Positions 8,598-16,695 of a stretch of 64,000 bases of DNA are shown here, in pieces (position 1 is the stretch's first letter; every line of letters begins with the position of its first letter). Both the position numbers and the translations under genes were made by a program. The stretch lies in assembly GCA_016124975.1 (NCBI GenBank), contig WGMP01000028.1:1-64000 (forward strand). Reading direction: 5' to 3'. The notes under the pieces are model-generated. The model made no database searches, was not told the origin of the DNA, and was given only the letters and a program-made list of their open reading frames with translations. This DNA is from Phycisphaera sp. (GTDB lineage Bacteria; Planctomycetota; Phycisphaerae; Phycisphaerales; SM1A02).

Positions 8598-10252
8598 GGC
8601 TTCGCCTCCGCGCCCTTCGCGCCACCATCCCACTCGCCCGCGAGCAACGACGCAGCGGGCTTCTCGCGCCCGACCGACGAGCCGTCGCCCACGCTCGTCG
8701 CGCTGCGGTCGACCGACAGTCCGAGGTCGTCGCACGCGGTCCACGCCGCGGTCACGCCCGACATCATCACCATCGGCGTGCCCGGCCCTGGGTTCACGCT
8801 TCCGCCCGCGAGATAGAGGCCCTCGGCCACGGGGCTCGTGTTCTTCGGCTTGAAGCCGCCGTGCAGGCGCCCGTGCGACGCGAGCCCGTAGATCGCGCCG
8901 CCCGTCGCGTTGTACATGCGGTCGATGCCAGCGGGCGTGAGGCGACGCTCCACCACGATGTGCTTCTCGATGTCCTCCATGCCGAAGCGCTTCAGCTTGT
9001 CGAGGATCACGCGGCGGTACTTCGGGAAGAGCCCGTCCTCCGAATCCCAGTCGTGGCGGTCGCGGCGATACGGCGTGTGGACGAGGATGTAGAGCGACTC
9101 GCCGCCCTCGGGCGCCTGCGACGGATCGGTCGCGCTCGGGACGCAGAGGTAGAGCGTCGGATCGCGCGCGGGATCGCCCTTCTTGTAGATGTCGTCGAAC
9201 TCGGCCTGCGAGTCCTTCGAGAAAAGGAAGCAGTTGTGGCGGAGATGCTCGTAGCGGCGGTCGAGCCCGAGATAGAGGACGACGCCCGAGCAGGCGGGCT
9301 CGTACTTCGACGCGATCTTCCGCTGCTCGGACTTCGCGGCGGGCGTGCCCAGGAGATCGGTGTAGGTCCGCTGCACGTCGCAGTTCGAGACGACGATGTC
9401 GGCCTCGAGCACGGTGCCGTCGTCGAGCTCGACGCCCCGCACGCGGCCACCCTCGACCACGATGCGCTTCGCGCCGTTCCCGAGCACGGCCTCGCCGCCC
9501 TGCTCGCGGAAGACGCGCTCGAGCGCGCGCGCCACCATGCGCGTGCCGCCCTGCGCATACCAGCAGCCGTAGTCGCCCTGCGCGCTCGCGATGAGCGACA
9601 GGATCGCGGGCGCGAGGAACGGGCTCGACCCCACGTACTGCATGAAGTGCTCGGTCAGCTGCTGGAGATGCGGCTCATGGATCGAGCGGTGCGAGGTCTT
9701 CGCGACGGTCGAGTGCATGCGCATGCGCAGCACATCGCCGAGAAGGCCTGGCTCGGTCGGCGGCTTGCGCATCATGTCGCCGATCCCGCCGAGGTCCTTG
9801 TAGAAGAAGACCTTCTCGCTCAGGCGGTACATGCGCCGCGCATAGGCGAGGAAGTCGAGATAGCCCTTCCCCGGCTTCATCGCGGGGAACTGGCGGTCGA
9901 GGTCGCGCGCGAAGTCCTGCGGATCGTCGCGCAGGTCGAGCACCGTGCCGTCCTCGTAGAAGCAGCGCCACTGCGGGTCGAGGCGGACGAGGTCGAGATA
10001 GTCCTCGACGCGTCGCCCGCTGCGGCGGATGATGCCGCGCACGACCTCGGGCATCGTGATGATCGTCGGCCCCATGTCGAAGGAGTAGCCCTTCTCGGAG
10101 AGGACATTCATCTTGCCGCCGAGATGGCGGTTCTTCTCGACGATGGTGACGACTCCGTCGCCCTTGCCGCCCTTCCTGAACTGCGTGGTGAGCTCGGTGG
10201 CCGCTGCGAGGCCCGCGAGGCCTCCTCCGATGACGATGGCGCGCTTCTTCAT
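8570..10252 (-). CDS. Carotenoid desaturase/oxidase family FAD enzyme (CrtN/CrtP-like)
   Basis: A 560-aa phytoene-desaturase-family flavoenzyme. The dinucleotide-binding motif AIVIGGGLAGLAAATEL is at residues about 4-20, followed by HLGGKMN, the GYSFDMGPTIITMP block and the C-terminal FAD-binding block (LYLAGGSVNPGPGTPMVMMS, about 495-515). ATG 10252 overlaps the aldehyde dehydrogenase stop (ATGA). A second, divergent family member lies at 11886-13523; one is likely the 4,4'-diapophytoene desaturase (CrtN) and the other the terminal methyl oxidase (CrtP). Placement in one operon with the aldehyde dehydrogenase favours the oxidase role for this copy, but sequence alone does not decide it. Confidence 0.85.
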   Translation of the reverse strand: MKKRAIVIGGGLAGLAAATELTTQFRKGGKGDGVVTIVEKNRHLGGKMNVLSEKGYSFDMGPTIITMPEVVRGIIRRSGRRVEDYLDLVRLDPQWRCFYEDGTVLDLRDDPQDFARDLDRQFPAMKPGKGYLDFLAYARRMYRLSEKVFFYKDLGGIGDMMRKPPTEPGLLGDVLRMRMHSTVAKTSHRSIHEPHLQQLTEHFMQYVGSSPFLAPAILSLIASAQGDYGCWYAQGGTRMVARALERVFREQGGEAVLGNGAKRIVVEGGRVRGVELDDGTVLEADIVVSNCDVQRTYTDLLGTPAAKSEQRKIASKYEPACSGVVLYLGLDRRYEHLRHNCFLFSKDSQAEFDDIYKKGDPARDPTLYLCVPSATDPSQAPEGGESLYILVHTPYRRDRHDWDSEDGLFPKYRRVILDKLKRFGMEDIEKHIVVERRLTPAGIDRMYNATGGAIYGLASHGRLHGGFKPKNTSPVAEGLYLAGGSVNPGPGTPMVMMSGVTAAWTACDDLGLSVDRSATSVGDGSSVGREKPAASLLAGEWDGGAKGAEAKPWTEPAMAR

Positions 10253-11715
10253 GCGTGGACTTTCTCTTGCGTTTTCGCGGCGGTTTCGGCTGCGAAGAGG
10301 TGCTGCTGCTGTTCGGGGCGCGATGACGCGGGCGACGCGGGCTTCGGCGCGCGCGGCCACGCGATGAACTTCGAGAGGAACGACTGGACCTTCGCACTCG
10401 GCTCGTCGAGCGGCGCGGACACGAACCGCGAGGTGCGCGTGACGAACACCTCGCGCGTCAGGCCGACAAGGCCAGACTCGCCGCGCGAGCCGCCCCAGCC
10501 GCTTGCGCCCGTCCCCGTGATCGCGATCGCAGGGTGCGCCGAAGGAAGCAGCACGGAGTTGAAGTGGACGAGGCTCGACCCGCAGGCCTCGGCGCGCGCG
10601 ACGAGGTCGACGCTCGGGTGCCGCGTCCAGATGCTCGTCGCGAGGTACTGGCCGACCCGCGCGTGGAGCGCGAACGCTTCCTCGAGCGAGTCGACCGCGC
10701 GCACGGCGAGCGCAGGGCCGAAGTGGCGGCCCATGAACAGGGCATCGAGGAGATCCTCGGAGCGATCGCCGTCGACGGGGCAATCGAGCACCGCGACGGG
10801 CCGCATCGCGCGCCCATCGACCGGCTCGAGCGCGCCCGCGATGGAGCGCCCGCCCGCCGAGATCGCGGCGCTCGCGGCGCGGTGGGTCGCCTCCGCGGCG
10901 GCGGCGTCGACAAGCGTCACGCGCCGCGCGCCTGCGACGAGCCTCGCGAGCTCGTCGCAGAACGCCGCATACGCGCGCCGCATCACGAGCGCGCGCCGCG
11001 GCGCCATGCAGGTCTGCCCAGCGTTCGAGGTGAATCCCATGAACACAGCGCGAGCGGCGGCCACCGCGTCTGCGTCGTCGAGCACGATCGCGCTGTCCGA
11101 ACCGGAGAGCTCGAGCGTCGTCGGGATCAAGCGCTGCGCGCAGACCTCCGCGATCGCACGCCCGACCGCGGTCGAGCCCGTGAAGACGACATGGTCGAAG
11201 CGCTCTTCGGCGAGGACGCGCCGGCCTTCCTCGCGGCTTGCGCTGCGGACCTCGATCGACCCGCGCATCGACGGAATCGCGTCGGCCGCGCGGATCGCCA
11301 GATCAAGCAGCGCCGCCTGCGTCCGCGGCGCGCGCTCGGATGGCTTCACGACGACCGCGTTGCCCGCAAGCACCGCCTGCACCAGCTGGATGCCGACGAG
11401 CTGCACGGGGTAGTTCCAGGTGGCGATGATGAGGACGCGCCCGACTGGCAGCCGATGCCGCTCGACCGCGTGGCCGAAGCCGAAGAGCCCCCCGCCGCCC
11501 ACGCGGCGCGGCCCGAGGATCGACTTCGCGCGACGCAGGTGCCAACCCATGCTTGCGACGAGCGGCATCACATCGGCCACCATCGCCTCGAAGGTCGTCT
11601 TGCCGATCTCCTCGGACGCCAGCCCGCAGAGCGTTGGATGCGACTCGCGCACCGCATCGCGGAAGGCGCGCAGCCACGTCAGGCGGTCGGAAAGCGAGGG
11701 AATCTGGGCGCGCAT
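10249..11715 (-). CDS. Aldehyde dehydrogenase of the C30 carotenoid pathway (AldH/CrtNc-like)
   Basis: A 488-aa NAD(P)-dependent aldehyde dehydrogenase. Visible are the WNYP substrate-site block, KPSERAP, the cofactor loop FTGSTAVGR, the general-base glutamate in LELSGSDSA and the catalytic cysteine in NAGQTCMAP. A membrane-leaning C-terminal extension is present, as in class-3 ALDHs that act on lipids. It should oxidise the carotenal made by the desaturase/oxidase to the acid that is then glycosylated and acylated. It is first in the minus-strand operon. ATG 11715 is used; GTG 11790 in the same frame is possible, and neither has a good SD. Confidence 0.85.
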   Translation of the reverse strand: MRAQIPSLSDRLTWLRAFRDAVRESHPTLCGLASEEIGKTTFEAMVADVMPLVASMGWHLRRAKSILGPRRVGGGGLFGFGHAVERHRLPVGRVLIIATWNYPVQLVGIQLVQAVLAGNAVVVKPSERAPRTQAALLDLAIRAADAIPSMRGSIEVRSASREEGRRVLAEERFDHVVFTGSTAVGRAIAEVCAQRLIPTTLELSGSDSAIVLDDADAVAAARAVFMGFTSNAGQTCMAPRRALVMRRAYAAFCDELARLVAGARRVTLVDAAAAEATHRAASAAISAGGRSIAGALEPVDGRAMRPVAVLDCPVDGDRSEDLLDALFMGRHFGPALAVRAVDSLEEAFALHARVGQYLATSIWTRHPSVDLVARAEACGSSLVHFNSVLLPSAHPAIAITGTGASGWGGSRGESGLVGLTREVFVTRTSRFVSAPLDEPSAKVQSFLSKFIAWPRAPKPASPASSRPEQQQHLFAAETAAKTQEKVHA

Positions 11716-11885
11716 GGAGTTTGCCGACGCGGTCGGAGGTGCACAGTCCGCGCCGTCCGCGGAAGGCGTCCGCCCTTCGCGATTGTGCACTTGCTAGATT
11801 CGCCGCTTTGTGGGAATTTTGCAATCGCGTGAACTTCGACGAACCCGCCCGAATCCACCCCGCCCCCAAGCCCGAAACGGGGCCC
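11716..11885. promoter_or_regulatory. Divergent carotenoid promoter region with inverted repeat
   Basis: This is the only non-coding space between the minus carotenoid operon and the plus desaturase. It is AT-richer than its surroundings around 11780-11830. CGCGATTG at 11778-11785 is repeated inverted as CAATCGCG at 11822-11829, a 36-base-spaced palindrome that brackets the likely start sites. A plus-strand hexamer TAGATT (11796-11801) sits inside it. A regulator bound here could control both directions; no regulator gene is adjacent. Confidence 0.5.
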
Positions 11886-13523
11886 ATGATCGCGAACAGC
11901 GCCCGTTCTCCCCACCACGCCCCCCTCCCCGATCGGGCCAAGATCGCGATCGTCGGCGCCGGGCCCGGCGGCCTTTCGGTCGCCATGCTCCTCGCGGGCG
12001 CCGGCCTCGACGTCACCATCCTCGAGTCGCAGCCCGTCATCGGCGGCCGCACCCGCCGCCTCGAGGCGGGCCCCTACTCGTTCGACTGCGGACCGACCTT
12101 CTTCATGATGCCGTATGTGCTCGAGGAGATCTTCGGATCGGTCGGCATGGCGACGAGCGACTTCGTCGAGATGAAGCGGCTCGACCCGATGTATCGCCTC
12201 CTGATCGGAAACGAACGCGGCACGACGCCGACCAAGATCGACACGACGGGCGACCTCCAGAAGATGGCCGCGCGCCTGAACGCGGTCGAACCGGGCGACG
12301 GCGACGCGTTCCTCCGCTTCATCGCCGACAACCGCAGGAAGCTCGCGCTCATGGAGCCGATCCTGCGGAGCCCGATCCGCGGCCTCGCAGACCTGATGAC
12401 GCTCGACACGATGAAGGTCGCGCCCGTCCTGCGTCCGTGGGAGTCGGTCTACCAGCAGCTCACGCGGTACTTCAAGAGCGAGGAGTCGCGCCTCGCGATG
12501 AGCTTCCAGTCGAAGTACCTCGGCATGAGCCCGTTCGAGTGCCCGAGCCTGTTCACGATCCTGCCGTTCATCGAGTACGAGTACGGCGTGTGGCACCCGA
12601 TCGGTGGTTGCAACGCGCTCGTCGCGGCGATGGCCGAAGCGTGCACGCGGCTCGGCGCGCGCATCGAGACCGCGAGCCCCGTGTCGCGCATCCTCTTCGA
12701 CGGAAAGCGCGCGACGGGCGTCGTCGTGAAGGGCGAGGAGCGCCGCTTCGACCATGTCGTCGTCAACGCAGACGCGACCTGGGCGATGAAAAACCTCATC
12801 CCCGCGAACCTCCGCCGCGCCGACCAGCAGGATGCAGCGCTCGACGCGAAGCGCTACTCCTGCAGCACCTTCATGCTCTATCTCGGCATGGAGGGCGAGG
12901 TCGATCTTCCGCACCACACGATCTACACCTCGACGAAGTATCGGCAGAACCTCGCGGACATCGGCGAGGGGCGTTTGAGCGAGGACGCGTCGTTCTACGT
13001 CTGCAACCCGAGCCGCATCGACCCGACGCTCGCGCCGAAGGGCGACAGCGCGCTCTACGTGCTGGTGCCGACCGCGAACACGAAGGCGGCGAAGGACGGC
13101 GCACCGATCGACTGGAAGACCGCGGGCCCGCGCCTCCGCGAAGAGACGCTCCACCGCCTCTCGACCGTGATGGGCATTCCCGACGCAGCGCGCCGCGTGA
13201 AGGCCGAGATCTGCTTCACTCCCGACGACTGGCGCGCGCAGAACATCAACCACGGCGCGACCTTCAATCTCGCGCACAACATCACCCAGATGCTCCACTG
13301 GCGCCCGCAGCACAAGCTGCAGGGCTTCGACAACCTCTGGACCGTCGGCGGCGGAACGCACCCGGGTTCGGGTCTGCCCGTGATCTTCCTGGCGAGCGAG
13401 ATCACCAGCCGCCTGCTGTGCGCCGAGTGCGGCGTGAAGAGCCCGCTCGACGCCCCGCACGTGCGCCGCGCCCCCGACGCAGCGACACTGCGCGACCGCA
13501 GCGGCGTGTTCGCAGGCGTGTGA
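11886..13523 (+). CDS. Carotenoid (diapophytoene-type) desaturase, CrtN/CrtI family
   Basis: A 545-aa FAD-dependent desaturase. It has IAIVGAGPGGLSVAMLL near residues 18-34, GGRTRR, the family block PYSFDCGPTFFMMP, and the C-terminal signature GGGTHPGSGLPVIFLASE (about 498-515), close to classical CrtI/CrtN. It is transcribed away from the operon holding its paralogue, the aldehyde dehydrogenase, acyltransferase and glycosyltransferase. Together they match the C30 carotenoid gene set reported in Planctomycetes. ATG 11886 is chosen; GTG 11829 in the same frame would add 19 residues. It ends facing KamA across a repeat-filled gap. Confidence 0.86.
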   Translation: MIANSARSPHHAPLPDRAKIAIVGAGPGGLSVAMLLAGAGLDVTILESQPVIGGRTRRLEAGPYSFDCGPTFFMMPYVLEEIFGSVGMATSDFVEMKRLDPMYRLLIGNERGTTPTKIDTTGDLQKMAARLNAVEPGDGDAFLRFIADNRRKLALMEPILRSPIRGLADLMTLDTMKVAPVLRPWESVYQQLTRYFKSEESRLAMSFQSKYLGMSPFECPSLFTILPFIEYEYGVWHPIGGCNALVAAMAEACTRLGARIETASPVSRILFDGKRATGVVVKGEERRFDHVVVNADATWAMKNLIPANLRRADQQDAALDAKRYSCSTFMLYLGMEGEVDLPHHTIYTSTKYRQNLADIGEGRLSEDASFYVCNPSRIDPTLAPKGDSALYVLVPTANTKAAKDGAPIDWKTAGPRLREETLHRLSTVMGIPDAARRVKAEICFTPDDWRAQNINHGATFNLAHNITQMLHWRPQHKLQGFDNLWTVGGGTHPGSGLPVIFLASEITSRLLCAECGVKSPLDAPHVRRAPDAATLRDRSGVFAGV

Positions 13524-13700
13524 ACGCTTTCGAGCGCGAAGCACCTTGCATCGCCGAGCGCGGAGCGAAGCGAAGCGCGAGCAGGTTGCATCCGCCGTCG
13601 CCACCTGTGTCGTGTGGCCTCACCTCTGGTGATGGCGGAATCGAACGCGCCAAGCGCCTTCAGACTGCAGGCTGGGCGCACACGGCGCGTGCGCGGCCGC

Positions 13701-13728
13701 CACTACCCCTGCTGCGCAGGGGATAGTG
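13701..13728. terminator. Hairpin in repeat copy 1 (candidate bidirectional terminator)
   Basis: CCCCTG and CAGGGG pair around a CTGCG loop, extended by CACTA/TAGTG with one bulged base. It lies about 180 bases after the desaturase stop and has no clear T tract. Confidence 0.45.
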
Positions 13729-13801
13729 CCACACGATACATCCGCGCACTCCAGCGTCATCCGCTCCGACTTCGCTGCGCTCCGTCGTCGTGGGCGCACC
13801 C

Positions 13802-13848
13802 AAGCACCAAAGCGAGCCGCCGCAGCGGCGAGCGCTCCAACACGAGCG
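13802..13848. repeat. Palindromic dispersed repeat, copy A
   Basis: The element begins AGCACCAAAG, contains a GCCGC-CGCA-GCGGC hairpin and continues CGCTCCAACACG. It shares layout and loop (CGCA) with copies at about 43019-43065 and 52680-52725. It lies between the two tandem repeat units. Confidence 0.6.
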
Positions 13849-13988
13849 CGGAGCGAAGCGAAGCGCGAGCAAGTTGCATCCGCCGTCGCCACCTGTGTCG
13901 TGTGGCATCACCTCTGGTGATGGCGGCCGCGAACGCGCTGAACGCCCTCAGACTGCAGGCTGGGCGCACACGGCGCGTGCGCGGCCGC

Positions 13989-14016
13989 CACTACCCCTGC
14001 TGCGCAGGGGATAGTG
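13989..14016. terminator. Hairpin in repeat copy 2 (candidate bidirectional terminator)
   Basis: Same stem and loop as the hairpin at 13701-13728, displaced by exactly 288 bases. It is about 120 bases past the stop of the minus-strand KamA gene, so one hairpin could serve each convergent gene. Confidence 0.45.
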
Positions 14017-14133
14017 CCACACGGCACATGCTGCGACTCCGACGTCGGCCGCTCCGACTTCGCTGCGCTCCGTCGTCGTGGGCGCGCTTCTTCGTCGTCA
14101 GCGCCGCCGTCGCCGATCAGACCTCGTCGCCGA

Positions 14134-15627
14134 TCAGACCTCGTCGCCGCCGATGCGCAGCGGAACCATCACCCCGCCGATCTCGACCGCGCTCGGCACG
14201 CCCGCACGCTCGCGCTCGGCGCTCGACCACTGCTGCGGGAAGAACGGACGGTCCGCGTCCGACGCTGGCTCGAGCTCGTCGAACCAGGTCGCCTTCGCGT
14301 CGAAGCGCGCGAAAAACGGCCGCCGCACGAGCTCGGGCCGGCGGCACTGGAGGTACTGCAGCACGAAGACGGGCTTTCCGTCGACCTCGCTCGTGCCGAG
14401 GATGTGCACCTTGCCGGGCGTCGCCGACATGCTCGGGCCGCGCACGGTGCGCGCAAGGCCCGACACGCCCGCGTAGGCGTCGCGGTAGATCTCGTGGCAC
14501 CGCGCGAGCGGGATCTCGAAGTAGCGCTTCGCGCCCGTGTCGCGCTCGACGAACATGTAGTACGGCACGCAGCCGAGGCGCACGCCCGTCGTCCAGAGGT
14601 CGCGCCACACGCGCGCGTCGTCGTTCACGCGGCGGATGCACGGCCCCTGCAGGCGGATCATCGCGCCCGTCGCGCGCACGCGGCGGATCGCCTCCTCGGC
14701 GATCGCGGGCATGAACTCGACGGGGTGCGACACATGCGCCTGAATCGAGAGCGTGCGGCCCGTGGCGATCACCCGCTCGAAGAGCCGCAGCAGCGCGTCT
14801 GCGTCCTCGTCGGTCGTGAACCGCTGCGGCCAGTAGGCGAGCGACTTCGTGCCGATGCGGATCGTCTGCACGTGCTGGAGCCGCGGGTCCTCGAGGATCG
14901 GGTCGAGATAGCGCTCGAAGACCGAGGTCTTCATCACCATCGGATCGCCGCCCGTGAAGAGGAGGTCCGTGATCTCGGGATGATCCGCGAGGTAGCGCAC
15001 GAGGAGGTCGTGGTCCTTGGCGCGGAAGCGCTCGGCGTCGGTCCCCACGAACTGCGGCCAGCGGAAGCAGAAGGTGCAGTAGGCGTGGCAAGTCTGCCCT
15101 GCGGCGGGGAAGAAAAGCAGCGTCTCGCGGTACTTGTGCTGCGCGCCATGGAACGGCCTGCCGTCCACCATCGGCACGTTCAGCGTCATCTGCCCCGCGG
15201 GATGCGGGTTCAGCGACGCGCGCACGGCGCCCACCACGGCGCCGAGGCGGTCGCGGTCGCCCGAGCGCAGCGCGCGCTCGACCGCGCCGAACTGCTCGGG
15301 CTCGAGCATCCCCCTCTGCGGGAAGGTGAGCTGGAAGATCGGGTCGTCGGGAATACGCGACCAGTCGATGAGATGGTCGACGACGTAGCCGTTTGTCTTG
15401 AAGGGAAGCACCTCGCCCACCACCTCGACGGCGCGGCGCGCCTCGTCGTCGAGCCGCTCCCAGACGGCGTGGCGGCGGATGTTCCCGAGGTGGATCGCCT
15501 CGTAACGCACCGATGGATCCGAGAGGACCCCCGCGGGCGGTGTGTAGGCGCGCGTGGACCCGGGAGCAAGCGGAAGCGGGAGCGCCTCTCCTCGGGTCGA
15601 TGCTGCGTCGTCCAGCCGGCTGTTCAT
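14134..15627 (-). CDS. KamA-family radical SAM protein (lysine 2,3-aminomutase-like)
   Basis: A 497-aa radical SAM protein with the cluster motif CHAYCTFC (CX3CX2C, about residue 185), the GGDPM SAM-contact motif and lysine-2,3-aminomutase-like blocks (VPYYMF, SGLARTVRGPS). A lysine in TPGKVHIL occupies the position where the family binds PLP. It is longer than EpmB-type members. ATG 15627 is supported by AAAGGAG six bases upstream. It is divergent from a LysR regulator. Lysine mutase activity is possible, but other amino acid substrates or a protein-modifying role are equally open. Confidence 0.8.
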   Translation of the reverse strand: MNSRLDDAASTRGEALPLPLAPGSTRAYTPPAGVLSDPSVRYEAIHLGNIRRHAVWERLDDEARRAVEVVGEVLPFKTNGYVVDHLIDWSRIPDDPIFQLTFPQRGMLEPEQFGAVERALRSGDRDRLGAVVGAVRASLNPHPAGQMTLNVPMVDGRPFHGAQHKYRETLLFFPAAGQTCHAYCTFCFRWPQFVGTDAERFRAKDHDLLVRYLADHPEITDLLFTGGDPMVMKTSVFERYLDPILEDPRLQHVQTIRIGTKSLAYWPQRFTTDEDADALLRLFERVIATGRTLSIQAHVSHPVEFMPAIAEEAIRRVRATGAMIRLQGPCIRRVNDDARVWRDLWTTGVRLGCVPYYMFVERDTGAKRYFEIPLARCHEIYRDAYAGVSGLARTVRGPSMSATPGKVHILGTSEVDGKPVFVLQYLQCRRPELVRRPFFARFDAKATWFDELEPASDADRPFFPQQWSSAERERAGVPSAVEIGGVMVPLRIGGDEV

Positions 15628-15775
15628 CGCATGCTCCTTTCTGCATCTCCCACGGCGCGGCGGTTTCCCGCGCCTGGCCCCGCGCACGGTGCAGGGCCGC
15701 GGTCGGGGCGAAGAGACTACCCCTCGCGCTCCTCCGCGGCTCCGACCTTCCTCGCCTTTCCCGGCATTTTTGTGA

Positions 15776-15805
15776 TATCGATGGATGCGCTAGAATGCAT
15801 CGATA
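15776..15805. promoter_or_regulatory. Inverted repeat between kamA-like gene and lysR (candidate operator)
   Basis: TATCGATG (15776-15783) and CATCGATA (15798-15805) form a perfect 8-bp inverted repeat with 14 bases between. The central TAGAAT (15791-15796) is a plausible -10 for the LysR gene. Divergent placement and dyad symmetry fit LysR-type autoregulation. Confidence 0.55.
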
Positions 15806-15807
15806 CG

Positions 15808-16683
15808 GTGAATACCAAGCGCTCCCATGAGCTTCCTCCGCTCCTGCACCCGGACATCGCGGGATTCGTCGAGACGGTGCGGCTCGGCACGGTGTCGGCC
15901 GCGGCGAAGGCACTCGGCATCTCCCAGCCCGCGCTCAGCGCGCGGCTCTCGCGCCTCGGCGAGGCGACGGGCGACGCGCTCTGCGCGCGCAAGGGACGCC
16001 TGCTCGCGCTCACCGCGCACGGGGCGCGCGTGCATGACGGCGCACTCCGCGTGCTGCGCAGCTGCGAGGCGATGGATGCGTCGGTCCGCGGCCGCGCGGG
16101 CGACCTGCTGCCCCTGCGCGTCGGGACGGCCGACGCCGTGCCGAAGGTGGTCGTGCGGCGCATCCTCGCGCCCTTTCTGCGCGCGGGCGTCGCGATCCAC
16201 TGCCGCGAATGGGCCTCCGAGCACCTCGAGCAGGAGCTTCTCTCGCACAGGCTCGACCTCCTCGTCACCGACCGCGAGCCCGTGTCGCTGCGCGGCGAGG
16301 ACCTCGCGAGCTCGGTCGCGGGCCGCTCCGAGATCGTGCTCTGCGCGAAGCGCGCGCTGGCGCCGAAGCTGCGGCGCGCGTTCCCAGGGTGCCTCGCGGA
16401 CCACCCGCTCGGGCTTCCCGCAGCCCCGAGCCCGCTCCGCGAGCGCATCGACCGCTGGCTGCGCAGGCACGCACCCGACGCGCGCATCGCGCTCGAGGCG
16501 GAGGACCGCGCGCTTCTCCATCACTTCGCCCAGATCGGGCTTGCGGTCGTTCCGGTCGCGCGCGCCACAGCCGCGCAGGTCGAGGAGCAGTTCGGGCTCG
16601 CGCGCATCGCGGAGCTCAAGGGCGTCGACGAGTCCTACTACACCGTCGGGTCGCGCTCGCGCGTGCCCGAGCTGGAGCGCTGA
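15808..16683 (+). CDS. LysR-family transcriptional regulator
   Basis: A 291-aa LysR-type regulator. The N-terminal winged helix-turn-helix is clear (GTVSAAAKALGISQPALSAR, about residues 26-45), followed by a linker helix and a substrate-binding domain. GTG 15808 is preferred to ATG 15781 because the latter adds nine codons that overlap an inverted repeat and a -10-like hexamer and include a CTA codon rare here. It is divergent from the KamA-family gene and probably controls it. The effector may be an amino acid; that is inference. Confidence 0.82.
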   Translation: MNTKRSHELPPLLHPDIAGFVETVRLGTVSAAAKALGISQPALSARLSRLGEATGDALCARKGRLLALTAHGARVHDGALRVLRSCEAMDASVRGRAGDLLPLRVGTADAVPKVVVRRILAPFLRAGVAIHCREWASEHLEQELLSHRLDLLVTDREPVSLRGEDLASSVAGRSEIVLCAKRALAPKLRRAFPGCLADHPLGLPAAPSPLRERIDRWLRRHAPDARIALEAEDRALLHHFAQIGLAVVPVARATAAQVEEQFGLARIAELKGVDESYYTVGSRSRVPELER

Positions 16684-16695
16684 GACGCGCCCGAC

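Larger units (their letters stand above)
13556..14085. repeat. Two-copy imperfect direct repeat, period 288 bp
   Basis: Copies at 13556-13797 and 13844-14085 align with a constant 288-bp offset and only scattered differences. Both begin with the GAGCGCGGAGCGAAGCG block, both contain the same CCCCTG/CAGGGG hairpin, and both end with a CTTCGCTGCGCTCCGTCG block that is roughly the inverse of the beginning. No credible coding frame spans them. The unit fills the gap between convergent genes and looks like a duplicated non-coding element. Confidence 0.85.

Noticed and set aside
14014-16683. Very long plus-strand open frame (889 codons)
   Set aside because: Only the final part from about 15808 shows LysR homology; the rest is the antisense shadow of the minus-strand KamA gene in GC-rich DNA.
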